From Phycisphaerales bacterium (GTDB taxonomy: Bacteria; Planctomycetota; Phycisphaerae; Phycisphaerales; UBA1924): 64,000 nucleotides of DNA. The stretch is from NCBI GenBank assembly GCA_029260265.1, contig JAJDDO010000024.1, forward strand, positions 745,458 to 809,457, in the 5' to 3' direction. Position 1 is the first letter of the stretch. Each line of letters starts with the position of its first letter. Below, piece after piece: positions 1-7,672 of the stretch. The notes under the pieces are model-generated. The model was not told the origin of the DNA. It saw only the letters and a list, made by a program, of their open reading frames with translations, and did no database searches. Made by a program: the position numbers and the translations under genes.

Positions 1-966
1 AACGCGATCGAGCTCGATAAGTCCAACATCTTGCTCATCGGCCCAACCGGCTCGGGCAAGACCCTGCTCGCCAAGACCATGGCCCGGATGCTCAAGGTGC
101 CCTTCGCCATCGGCGATGCGACCACCTTGACCGAAGCCGGGTATGTCGGTGAGGATGTCGAAAACCTCTTGCTCAAGCTGCTCCAGGCCGCCGACTTTGA
201 TGTTGAAGCAGCCCAGCGGGGCATCATCTTTATCGACGAAGTCGATAAGGTCGGCAAGACCTCGGGCAACGTCTCCATCACCCGCGATGTGTCGGGCGAA
301 GGCGTCCAGCAATCACTGCTCAAAATGCTCGAGGGCACCGTATCGAATGTCCCCCCGCAGGGCGGACGCAAGCACCCCGAGCAACAGTACATCCAGTTTG
401 ATACAACCAATGTGTTATTCATTGTCGGCGGCACCTTTGTCGGGCTCGAAGACATCATCCGCCGTCGTCTGGGCAAAACCCGGATCGGATTTGGCGCCGG
501 AGCTGAGGATACAAATCAGCGTCATTTCGATGATTCTAAGGCCGAGATCGAATGGCTGCGTGCACAAGTCACCAATGAAGATGTCGTCGAGTACGGGCTG
601 ATCCCCGAGCTCGTTGGTCGTCTCCCGGTGATTACACCGTTGATGCAGCTCTCGCACGATGCGCTGGTCGAGATCCTCACCAAGCCCAAGAACGCGCTGG
701 TCCGTCAGTATCAGCACCTCTTCAGCCTGGAAGGCGCGAAGCTGAGCTTCACCGAAGGTGCATTGTTCGCGCTCGCCGAGAACGCATCAAAGCGTGCAAC
801 CGGTGCCCGTGCATTGCGTGCGGTGATGGAAGAAGCGATGATTGATCTGATGTACGATCTTCCCGATCTCGACAATGATGGTGTCGAATACATCATCGAC
901 GAGTCGCACATCAAGTCGCACCGCAAACTCGAAGAACTCCGCGTGAACAAAGCCAACTCCGCGTAA
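1..966 (+). CDS. clpX: ATP-dependent Clp protease ATP-binding subunit ClpX (5' truncated by window edge)
   Basis: AAA+ unfoldase that recognises, unfolds and threads substrates into the ClpP peptidase. The frame is open from base 1, so the N-terminal zinc-binding domain lies outside the window; 321 residues are visible. Seen in order: Walker A GPTGSGKT, pore loop GYVGED, Walker [10 protein letters not shown], an RKH-type loop (GGRKHPEQ), the box VII region LVGRLPVI, and the C-terminal small domain ([14 protein letters not shown]). These are diagnostic of ClpX rather than ClpA/C or HslU. A strong hairpin terminator follows 25 bp after the stop and separates it from the convergent next gene. 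Confidence 0.97.
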   Translation, partial: NAIELDKSNILLIGPTGSGKTLLAKTMARMLKVPFAIGDATTLTEAGYVGEDVENLLLKLLQAADFDVEAAQRGIIFIDEVDKVGKTSGNVSITRDVSGEGVQQSLLKMLEGTVSNVPPQGGRKHPEQQYIQFDTTNVLFIVGGTFVGLEDIIRRRLGKTRIGFGAGAEDTNQRHFDDSKAEIEWLRAQVTNEDVVEYGLIPELVGRLPVITPLMQLSHDALVEILTKPKNALVRQYQHLFSLEGAKLSFTEGALFALAENASKRATGARALRAVMEEAMIDLMYDLPDLDNDGVEYIIDESHIKSHRKLEELRVNKANSA

Positions 967-990
967 AGGTCATTGAAACATTGAATCCAA

Positions 991-1016
991 AGCCCCGCAG
1001 TTTGCGGGGCTTTTTT
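991..1016 (+). terminator. Rho-independent terminator after clpX
   Basis: A perfect 9-bp GC-rich stem (AGCCCCGCA / TGCGGGGCT, 3-nt loop) followed by a T run. The T run overlaps the stop codon of the convergent gene ending at 1015. Confidence 0.9.
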
Positions 1017-1380
1017 ACGACGGGTGCTTATCGCGCATCGCTCGGCGGGCCTGGGGTGAATCAAGATCGACGCCGCATTCGGGGCAGACGGTCGGTTTCG
1101 GCAACGAACGAACATCGTACTTGCAAAAGGCACAACGCCCTTCCAGAGTGACCGCGCGGGGGTAATCCTCGAGAATCGCGTCCCAGATCCCGTAAATTGC
1201 TTCTCTGGCGATGAAGGCGTACTTGGAATCCAGCACGATGTCGTACTTGTCGCTTCGGCTCGATTGAGATTCTACAACCTGGACCCGCACGCCCCGCAAG
1301 TGCAGCCCATACACAATCTGCTCGATATCCCTTCGATTGCTGGCGCTGGTAATGATGATGGGCTCGTCGTTCTCGGGCAT
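1015..1380 (-). CDS. Small DUF2007-like protein with C-terminal zinc ribbon
   Basis: 121 aa. The N-terminal half (IIITSASNRRDIEQIV..GVRVQVVES) resembles the small ferredoxin-like DUF2007 'signal transducing' fold. The C-terminus holds two Cys pairs (CAFC about residue 83, CPEC about 99), a zinc-ribbon arrangement that recurs in the protein at 14127. The ATG lies only 29 bp from the divergent rsmH start; a TATTCT hexamer 6 nt upstream and the lack of a Shine-Dalgarno sequence suggest a leaderless mRNA. Function is unknown; a regulatory or adaptor role is only a guess. Confidence 0.75.
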   Translation of the reverse strand: MPENDEPIIITSASNRRDIEQIVYGLHLRGVRVQVVESQSSRSDKYDIVLDSKYAFIAREAIYGIWDAILEDYPRAVTLEGRCAFCKYDVRSLPKPTVCPECGVDLDSPQARRAMRDKHPS

Positions 1381-1386
1381 GTAGAC

Positions 1387-1392
1387 AGAATA
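1387..1392 (-). promoter_or_regulatory. -10 element (TATTCT) of the zinc-ribbon gene, leaderless type
   Basis: TATTCT on the minus strand ends 6 nt before the ATG at 1380, so transcription would start at or next to the start codon. The same spacing recurs at other genes in this window. Confidence 0.5.
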
Positions 1393-1398
1393 GGGGGC

Positions 1399-1404
1399 TA
1401 TCGT
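1399..1404 (+). promoter_or_regulatory. -10 element (TATCGT) of rsmH, leaderless type
   Basis: TATCGT ends 5 nt before the rsmH ATG. It sits in the loop of a 7-bp inverted repeat (ATAGGGG at 1390-1396, CCCCTAT at 1405-1411) that runs into the start codon. Confidence 0.45.
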
Positions 1405-1409
1405 CCCCT

Positions 1410-2369
1410 ATGAGCGATTCGCCAACCCATATCCCTGTCCTCGCCCGCGAGGTTCTCGAGGCTCTGGACCCCCAACTGGGCGAGACCTACGCCGATTGCA
1501 CCGCCGGGCTCGGCGGGCACGCCGCGATGATCGCCCGCCGTATTGGCCCCGAGGGCACAATCGTCCTCAATGACCTCGATAGAGGGAATTTGAAAATCGC
1601 TAAGCGTCTGGTGCAGAATAGCTTGCGGCCAGACGGGCCGGAAAGTTCCAATGTGCACCCGTACCATCTCAACTTCGCGGATCTCCCGAGAAAGCTGAAA
1701 GAATCGGGCATCGAGATCGACATGATGCTGGCGGATCTCGGATTTGCGAGCCCGCAGGTGGATGACCCCGAGCGTGGGCTCAGTTTTCGGTTTTCGGGGC
1801 CGTTGGATATGCGGCTGGACCAATCTTCCGTAATTACGGCTGAGGAACTGGTTAATACCCTGCCCGCCGATGAGTTGGTGCGGATATTGCGAGACTTTGG
1901 GGAGGAAAAACATGCCCGGCGCATTGTGTCAAAACTTGTTGCTGAGCGAGAGGTTGTGCCGATCACAACGACTGATCGACTTGCTGAGATTGTGTGTTCA
2001 GCGGTCCCGGGCCCACGGAAATCGATCAATCCCGCAACGAAGACCTTTCAGGCGCTTCGGATCGCGGTCAACGATGAACTGGGCAGCCTTGACTCGTTCT
2101 TACGCGTCATCGGGATCGCGCTGGCCAAACAAGCCCGGGGGGAAACCACCTGGCTCAAGGGCGGGACACGGATCGCGATTATCGCGTTCCACTCGCTCGA
2201 AGATCGCCCGGTGAAACGGGCGATGAGCGCATGGGCACGCGATGGATTGGTGCAGCCCTGCACCACCAAGCCGATCATGGCATCCGATGCCGAGATCGCG
2301 GAGAATCCGCGTTCACGATCGGCCAAGATGCGTGTGTGTCGTGTGATCGGCGGAAACGCCGGGGCATGA
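1410..2369 (+). CDS. rsmH: 16S rRNA (cytosine(1402)-N(4))-methyltransferase RsmH
   Basis: 319 aa, normal family length. It methylates N4 of C1402 in the 16S rRNA decoding centre. Visible are the N-terminal HIPVLAREVLEAL, the SAM-binding motif ADCTAGLGGHA, the MLADLGFASPQVDDPERGLSFR segment (here LG replaces the usual LGVSS), and the C-terminal IIAFHSLEDRPVKR and RSRSAKMRVCR motifs that define MraW/RsmH. It heads the division cluster as in the classical mraW-ftsL-ftsI order. Its stop overlaps the start of a tiny downstream ORF (ATGA). Confidence 0.97.
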   Translation: MSDSPTHIPVLAREVLEALDPQLGETYADCTAGLGGHAAMIARRIGPEGTIVLNDLDRGNLKIAKRLVQNSLRPDGPESSNVHPYHLNFADLPRKLKESGIEIDMMLADLGFASPQVDDPERGLSFRFSGPLDMRLDQSSVITAEELVNTLPADELVRILRDFGEEKHARRIVSKLVAEREVVPITTTDRLAEIVCSAVPGPRKSINPATKTFQALRIAVNDELGSLDSFLRVIGIALAKQARGETTWLKGGTRIAIIAFHSLEDRPVKRAMSAWARDGLVQPCTTKPIMASDAEIAENPRSRSAKMRVCRVIGGNAGA

Positions 2370-2476
2370 GTTTGATCCCGGGCGAAGGACCGCCCGGATT
2401 CAACGCGGAGACCACATCCGCGGATGCCCTCTCAGACGCCCGCCGAACGCAATCAGAAGCAAGGACGCCACCGTGA
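2366..2476 (+). CDS. Possible 36-aa coupling ORF between rsmH and the LysM gene
   Basis: This short ORF starts in an ATGA overlap with the rsmH stop and ends in a GTGA overlap with the start of the next gene, so ribosomes could re-initiate across the 103-bp gap. The peptide (MSLIPGEGPPGFNAE..) is polar with no recognised domain or signal. It may be only a translational-coupling device; the exact double overlap is the sole evidence. Confidence 0.3.
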   Translation: MSLIPGEGPPGFNAETTSADALSDARRTQSEARTPP

Positions 2477-3258
2477 CCACAGAAAGCAAACTCGCACTCA
2501 TCATCGGCTTTGTCCTGATCCTCGTGGTCGGGGTGCTGGTGTCTGATCATCTCTCGCAGGGAACGACCGACGAGATCGAACCCAACCCGATCAACAATCG
2601 CCAACTCACGGTCAATGAACTCCCACACACCGGGAACGATGCACGCACCAACACGCCAGCGATAGATCACCTGGCTCCTGCCCACGCAGCTACCAACCAG
2701 GGTAATCGCGGCGAGTTGAATGCCGCGCCGGATGATGCCCCGGTTGTGATTTCACAGGCTGCACCGAGCAAGCCCTCGCTGCTCGATCAGTTCCGAGGCA
2801 CGGTCAACACATTGGGCACAACCGATGTCCCGGCATTGGCTGCAGAGACAAATCGTGATCTTCCTGATGCCCCCGCCCGCTCGTACACGGTGCGTACGAA
2901 TGATTCGCTCTACGCGATTGCCCGTGAAACGCTCGGCGACAGCGAACGATGGAGAGAACTCCATCGAATGAACATGAACCTGCTCGGTCCTGACCCCGTT
3001 CTCCAGCCGGGCATGGTGCTGACGCTGCCCGGCTCGGCGATTGTCACCCAGCCCCAGCGTGCCCGCAGGGACAGCCGTCCTTTTGAGAATGTAAGTAAGC
3101 AAACGACCTACACCGTGCAATCCGGCGATGTGCTCTCGATGATCTCCCAGCGTCTCCTTGGTACTTCACGCAGGGTTGACGAGATCGTCAAGCTCAACGG
3201 GCTGAGCGACGCCGATGAGATCCGCGTGGGCATGGTGCTCAAGATCCCCGCACGCTAA
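2473..3258 (+). CDS. Membrane-anchored protein with two LysM domains
   Basis: 261 aa from a GTG start chosen because the hydrophobic anchor (LALIIGFVLILVVGVLV, residues 7-23) begins right after it. A Pro/Asn-rich linker follows, then two LysM repeats: YTVRTNDSLYAIARETLG (about 140-187) and YTVQSGDVLSMISQRLLG (about 213-260), each closing with a PGMVL-P or VGMVLKIP segment. LysM domains bind peptidoglycan. The position between rsmH and the FtsL-like gene suggests a cell-wall or divisome-associated role (inference). Confidence 0.85.
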   Translation: MTTESKLALIIGFVLILVVGVLVSDHLSQGTTDEIEPNPINNRQLTVNELPHTGNDARTNTPAIDHLAPAHAATNQGNRGELNAAPDDAPVVISQAAPSKPSLLDQFRGTVNTLGTTDVPALAAETNRDLPDAPARSYTVRTNDSLYAIARETLGDSERWRELHRMNMNLLGPDPVLQPGMVLTLPGSAIVTQPQRARRDSRPFENVSKQTTYTVQSGDVLSMISQRLLGTSRRVDEIVKLNGLSDADEIRVGMVLKIPAR

Positions 3259-3273
3259 AGGATCGGAGTCGAT

Positions 3274-3645
3274 ATGTTTATCAAGCTGATAATTCTTGTT
3301 CTCGTGGTTGGTTCGAGCGGTGTCGGGGTGCTCTCGGTTCGTCAATCGCGCCTTCAGGCCGCCCACGAGACCGCCGAAGCGAGGCTTCGAATCCGCAAGC
3401 TTGAGAACCGCACGAGCGAACTCAAAGCAGAGATCGCGTTGCACGCCACGCCCGAGCGCATCGCGGCGGCACTCGATTCACTGGAACAATACAACCCCGC
3501 GGTCCAGCACCCCGCCAAGATCGGCGAGGTGTTTCGCCCGATCAACGAAACCGAACCCAATGAGCCTCAGCTTGAGGATGAGGAATCGTGGATACTCGAG
3601 GATGGGACCCGCGTGCTGATTATTGAGCAGGCGATCAGCCCATGA
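3274..3645 (+). CDS. FtsL-like bitopic division protein (candidate)
   Basis: 123 aa: one N-terminal TM segment (LIILVLVVGSSGVGVL), then a helical heptad-rich stretch (QSRLQAAHETAEARLRIRKLENRTSELKAEIA, written with a natural break at residue 52) and a short acidic tail. Size, topology, coiled coil and position directly before ftsI all match FtsL, which recruits FtsI and FtsW through FtsB/FtsQ. FtsL sequences diverge strongly, so the assignment rests on architecture and synteny. Its stop overlaps the ftsI start (ATGA). Confidence 0.6.
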   Translation: MFIKLIILVLVVGSSGVGVLSVRQSRLQAAHETAEARLRIRKLENRTSELKAEIALHATPERIAAALDSLEQYNPAVQHPAKIGEVFRPINETEPNEPQLEDEESWILEDGTRVLIIEQAISP

Positions 3646-5687
3646 GTATGCGGACGAACGGGCACGCGAATACCGCAGCTTCAGCCAATATGGTAGCCAA
3701 GATCCTGAGGGTCTGCACGGTTCTCGGATTGGTTGTGGTGATTGGGCGCGTTGCGCAGCTTCAGCTCGCGCCATCCGATGACCTCCAGGGATTCATCACC
3801 GCTCGCACCACACGCAAATCACTCGTCGCCAACCGGGGTGATCTGCTCGATCGTAGAGGGCGCGTCTTGGCGACAACCAAGTCAGGATTTCGCGTCGTGG
3901 TCGATCCCCAATCGGTGACCGAAGGGCACACCATCAAGGTCGATCAGGTGATCACCGCGCTTGCGGCTGCGCTCGATATGAGCCCCGATGCCGTTGGTCA
4001 GCGGATAATGGGTGCCCTGGTAGAGAATGCAAACAGGATAGAACTCGCAGAGAACACGCCGGGTATCACCCCGCCCGCGGTTGCTGGTATGGGATCCGGC
4101 GGATCTTCACGGGCAACGACCGAGGCGCCAAAGGTCAAGCTGATCCGGTACCTCCCGATCGGGGGCATCATCACCCAAGAGGCTGCCGATGCGGTGCAGC
4201 AACTGCATCTTCCAGGTGTGAGCCTCGAGAGCCGACCAACGCGTGTGCTCAGCGCTCCCCAGGTCGTTGGATCGCTCGTCGGTAAGGTGGGGTATGAAGA
4301 CGCATCAACCCGGCGAATCGGGCTCGTCGGGGCAGAGTCCTTGTTCCAAGATGAACTCGAGGGCACCAACGGGTCGCTGACCTATGTCCGCGATTCACGC
4401 GGACGCCCGCTTTGGGTGCAGCGTGGACGATGGATTGATTCTGATCGCGGGGCCGATGTACGGCTGTCGCTTGATCTTGAGCTTCAACGCATTGTGTACG
4501 AGGAACTGGTCGCCGGTGTCGAGCGGGCCGAGGCCGCCGGCGGGCGTGCGGTGATGCTCGATCCGAACACCGGCGAGGTGCTCGCGATGGTTGATGTCCT
4601 TCGCGACACACCGGATGCGATTGACTTTCCGTGGGATGACGATGCCGAGGGTGCCGAGCGGACAACTTACACGCCGCTGGATCCGATGCCGAGGTATCGG
4701 GTGATCCGGGAGGATCCGATCCGGGCGACCGAGCCTGCGCTGGCGTACAACCGGTGCGTGCGTGATGTGTATGAGCCGGGCTCGACCTTTAAGCCCTTCG
4801 TCTGGGCGCTCGGCAAATCCAAGGGGTTGCTGCCCGACGACGAGATGATCGAACTCGATGCCAACTGGTTTATTTCTGCGGACGGACGCAGATTGCAGGA
4901 TGTGACCTATCGGTCGGAGTTGAACTGGAACGATGTGCTGAAGTATTCGTCCAACATCGGGATGTCGATCGCCACATCGCGGCTCGAGTTTGATGATGTC
5001 CGAAAAATGGTGGGGGCGTTGCGATTCGGTCATCGCACCGGGATTGGGCTTGCCAATGAATCGCCGGGTTTGGTGACTCCAGAATCGAGGTGGTCAAAGT
5101 ACACCCAGACCTCGGTGGGCATGGGGTACGAGATCGCGATCACCCCTGTCCAGATGGTGCGTGCGTTCTCCATCTTTGCACGCAAAGATGCGGGGACATT
5201 GCCCGAGATCAGATTGACCGCATCAGGCACCGATGATCGCCCGGGAATCGTTGGCGAAGAAATAATCGTTGAGCGCGTTTTCGAGAGCAAGACCGCTCGG
5301 CTGGCCATCGAGCCGATGAGGGCGGTCGCCGAGCGGATGGACACACGGACACGGGCGAATGATCCAACAATCCCCGAGCCCAAGTATTCGATGTTCGGTA
5401 AGTCGGGCACGGCCAATATCGCGGGGGTCGCCCCCGAAGGCAAACGCCGTCCCAAGGGCACGCCGGGGTACTTCCGGACCCAGTACAACTCGAGTTTCCT
5501 GGCGGCGTCGCCCGCGGGGGCACCCGAGGTTGTCTTGTTGGTCGTGATCGATGATCCAGGACCAGCCCGAATCGCCGAGAAACACCACTATGGGTCTTGG
5601 GTTGCCGGCCCGGTTGTACGGCGGATACTTGAACGAGCGCTGCCCTATCTGGGTGTCGAACCTGATCTGCCCAAACTCGACGGCTGA
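3642..5687 (+). CDS. ftsI: Peptidoglycan D,D-transpeptidase FtsI / class B penicillin-binding protein
   Basis: 681 aa. N-terminal TM (VLGLVVVIGRVAQLQL) followed by the class B pedestal motif (RGDLLDRRGRVLA) and the transpeptidase domain. The three active-site motifs are present: STFK with nucleophile Ser381, SSN at 436-438 (SxN), and KSGT at 587-590 (KTG variant). It cross-links septal peptidoglycan. Translationally coupled to the FtsL-like gene by ATGA overlap. No murE, mraY or other dcw gene follows, so the cluster ends here. Confidence 0.93.
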   Translation: MSMRTNGHANTAASANMVAKILRVCTVLGLVVVIGRVAQLQLAPSDDLQGFITARTTRKSLVANRGDLLDRRGRVLATTKSGFRVVVDPQSVTEGHTIKVDQVITALAAALDMSPDAVGQRIMGALVENANRIELAENTPGITPPAVAGMGSGGSSRATTEAPKVKLIRYLPIGGIITQEAADAVQQLHLPGVSLESRPTRVLSAPQVVGSLVGKVGYEDASTRRIGLVGAESLFQDELEGTNGSLTYVRDSRGRPLWVQRGRWIDSDRGADVRLSLDLELQRIVYEELVAGVERAEAAGGRAVMLDPNTGEVLAMVDVLRDTPDAIDFPWDDDAEGAERTTYTPLDPMPRYRVIREDPIRATEPALAYNRCVRDVYEPGSTFKPFVWALGKSKGLLPDDEMIELDANWFISADGRRLQDVTYRSELNWNDVLKYSSNIGMSIATSRLEFDDVRKMVGALRFGHRTGIGLANESPGLVTPESRWSKYTQTSVGMGYEIAITPVQMVRAFSIFARKDAGTLPEIRLTASGTDDRPGIVGEEIIVERVFESKTARLAIEPMRAVAERMDTRTRANDPTIPEPKYSMFGKSGTANIAGVAPEGKRRPKGTPGYFRTQYNSSFLAASPAGAPEVVLLVVIDDPGPARIAEKHHYGSWVAGPVVRRILERALPYLGVEPDLPKLDG

Positions 5688-5762
5688 ACCGTATCAATAC
5701 CCGAACAACATGATTGCAATTTCATCCAAAAACACCGGAATTCGGTATTTTCTGGCTTGTGT

Positions 5763-5846
5763 GCGAAAGGCCTTTCGCGTATTCTTGGTGTGAACCCATG
5801 CCTCGGCGTGGTGTGAACTGTCTTGCTCACCGGTTGAGATCCGGTG
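5763..5846 (+). promoter_or_regulatory. 5' region of the PEP-CTERM gene with two dyad symmetries
   Basis: The 198-bp gap after ftsI holds a perfect 16-bp palindrome (GCGAAAGG/CCTTTCGC, 5763-5778) and a hairpin (CACCGG..CCGGTG, 5828-5846) about 40 bp before the start codon. The first could be an operator, the second a 5'-UTR structure. Neither motif is one I can assign to a known regulator. Confidence 0.35.
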
Positions 5847-5885
5847 GATATTCCGTTTTTTCGTGAGAGTTTGAAGGAGAAAGAA

Positions 5886-6569
5886 ATGAACAAAGTATTG
5901 CTGACAACAGCCTTGCTCGCCGGCATCAGCGGCGTCGCGGGCGCAACCGTGTACTCGGACACAGTGGGCGATGTCGCTGCTGCGATCGGTGCTTCCAACT
6001 TGGACATCACGCAGGTCGAGATCACCGACGACGGCACCAACATCACATTTAGCATTCAGCTCAATGGTGATTTGGATGTTGATGTCTGGGGCAAGTACGC
6101 TCTTGGAATCAACAACGGTTCCGGCTTAGATGATGCGGGTAACCCTTGGGGCCGCAACATCGATTGGGGTTCTGGCCAAGAGATCACCCATTGGGTTGCA
6201 TCATGGGCGGACGATGGCGGTTCAGGCATCGGTGCTCAGGTTTGGAGCTACGACGGAGGCGCATGGAACGAAACCGGCTCCCTGTTCAGCACCGATGACA
6301 GCCAGCACGCGGCCGGCTTCCAGATTTTCACCATCTCTTTGGCTGATCTCGGGCTCAGTGGCGGCGATACCTTCAGCTTCGATGTCATCAGCACCGGTGG
6401 CGGCGCAGATCCAGGCGTTGATCACCTCAGCGTCGCGGGCGAAGCAACACCGGGCTGGGGCGATACCTCGGTCGGTGGTCAGTTCCTCAGTTACACCGTG
6501 ACCCCGACACCGGGCTCATTGGCACTGCTCGGGCTCGGCGGCCTCGTCGCGACACGCCGTCGTCGCTAA
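5886..6569 (+). CDS. Secreted protein with PEP-CTERM-like sorting tail
   Basis: 227 aa from the ATG at 5886, chosen because AAGGAG sits 6-7 nt upstream and a signal peptide (MNKVLLTTALLAGISGVAGA) starts there. The body is Gly/Asp/Trp-rich beta-structure of the kind seen in planctomycete extracellular proteins. The C-terminus is TPTPGSLALLGLGGLV then TRRRR, the Pro-hydrophobic-basic tripartite signal used for exosortase-type sorting. Substrate unknown. A strong terminator follows. Confidence 0.85.
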   Translation: MNKVLLTTALLAGISGVAGATVYSDTVGDVAAAIGASNLDITQVEITDDGTNITFSIQLNGDLDVDVWGKYALGINNGSGLDDAGNPWGRNIDWGSGQEITHWVASWADDGGSGIGAQVWSYDGGAWNETGSLFSTDDSQHAAGFQIFTISLADLGLSGGDTFSFDVISTGGGADPGVDHLSVAGEATPGWGDTSVGGQFLSYTVTPTPGSLALLGLGGLVATRRRR

Positions 6570-6596
6570 GACGCGCGGATACATCTCGACATCCAC

Positions 6597-6630
6597 AAGC
6601 ACGCTCGGCATTGCCCGGGCGTGCTTTTTT
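6597..6630 (+). terminator. Rho-independent terminator after the PEP-CTERM gene
   Basis: Stem AAGCACGC / GCGTGCTT, extended by CGG/CCG pairs across one mismatch, then six T. It overlaps the end of the convergent lipoprotein gene. Confidence 0.85.
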
Positions 6631-7672
6631 AGTGATTCGGCGAACGCCCGGCGACCACGGCGTCGCGCCCGCCGGTGCGGACGATTCTCCGCATGAACTG
6701 CTGGTAGGCATGATCAAGCTCGGCGAGGGTGTACTGCGGGAGGTAGGCATGCAGAACTTCTGGGCCGATGCGACGGGTTCGTAAACGGCTCGAACTCCCT
6801 TCGCCCAATGCGGCGTCGATATGGTCATTGAGTGATGCCGATGCGCTATCTGTGAGCATCCGTTGAAGCCCCGCGCGGAATCGTCCGGCTTCGGCTTCAT
6901 AGAGAAAATGGACCAGCGCCCATGATTGGGCGTACCAGTTGAGAAGTTCGTCGCCGGTGGCGTTGCGGGCGATGAGGTCTTGGGGCCGCGTCGAGACCAG
7001 CGCGTGCAGCGAAATCAACGATCCAGCGCTAACGGCCTGGCGGAGCTGATCAAAGCGCTCGGTGTTTGCCCAGGGCATAAACCGCGGGCGATCGGGCGAA
7101 GCCAGATCCCACCGGAACCCCTCCATAAAACATGCGATGCCCTCGTCGAGCCAGACGGGCAGCGGGTCTTGCAACACCGAGTGGGCGTACTGATGCCAGC
7201 CTTCGTGCGCACAAATTATGAAAGTATCGCGTGGGCCGATGTTGTAGAACACGCCTCGATGCCCGGCGGCGAATCCGCCACGCTCGATGCGGAGGTAGAC
7301 GGATGCCTTGTCACCAAGCAGCGCGCGGGTGAGTTGCTCCCACTGGATCCGATTGCCCATGAGGTAAGTTTCGATCGGCTCATCGAGCTCGGGCAAGTTG
7401 GTGATCGCGTGCTGATAATGCACGACGGAGCGTTCGACGAAGGTTGGGAGTCGGCGGTTGATCAGCCGATCATTGGTGGTTGTGCGGACGATCGAGCTGG
7501 GCGTGAGGTAGATCCGCCCGGTGTTGCCTCGAAACGACCACGCCCCCTCCTCAGCGATAAACCGCGAAGCGTCACCGGTTGATGGTCGAAGCAGGGGCGG
7601 ATCAACCGTCTGCGTTTGGGCGCACCCCGCAAGGGTTCCGCCGATCAGCATGATCGCCACGATTCGGCTCAT
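6629..7672 (-). CDS. Lipoprotein with HExxH zinc-protease signature (DUF1570-like)
   Basis: 347 aa. Signal peptide with lipobox LAGC (Cys16). A gluzincin-like active site is visible: HEGWH within CAHEGWHQYAHSV (about residue 160) and a downstream glutamate in VWLDEGIACF, about 20 residues later. This layout matches the planctomycete DUF1570 family, so a zinc-dependent peptidase on the outside of a membrane is likely, though no substrate can be named. Its start overlaps the valS stop (ATGA), so it is co-translated behind valS. Confidence 0.78.
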   Translation of the reverse strand: MSRIVAIMLIGGTLAGCAQTQTVDPPLLRPSTGDASRFIAEEGAWSFRGNTGRIYLTPSSIVRTTTNDRLINRRLPTFVERSVVHYQHAITNLPELDEPIETYLMGNRIQWEQLTRALLGDKASVYLRIERGGFAAGHRGVFYNIGPRDTFIICAHEGWHQYAHSVLQDPLPVWLDEGIACFMEGFRWDLASPDRPRFMPWANTERFDQLRQAVSAGSLISLHALVSTRPQDLIARNATGDELLNWYAQSWALVHFLYEAEAGRFRAGLQRMLTDSASASLNDHIDAALGEGSSSRLRTRRIGPEVLHAYLPQYTLAELDHAYQQFMRRIVRTGGRDAVVAGRSPNH

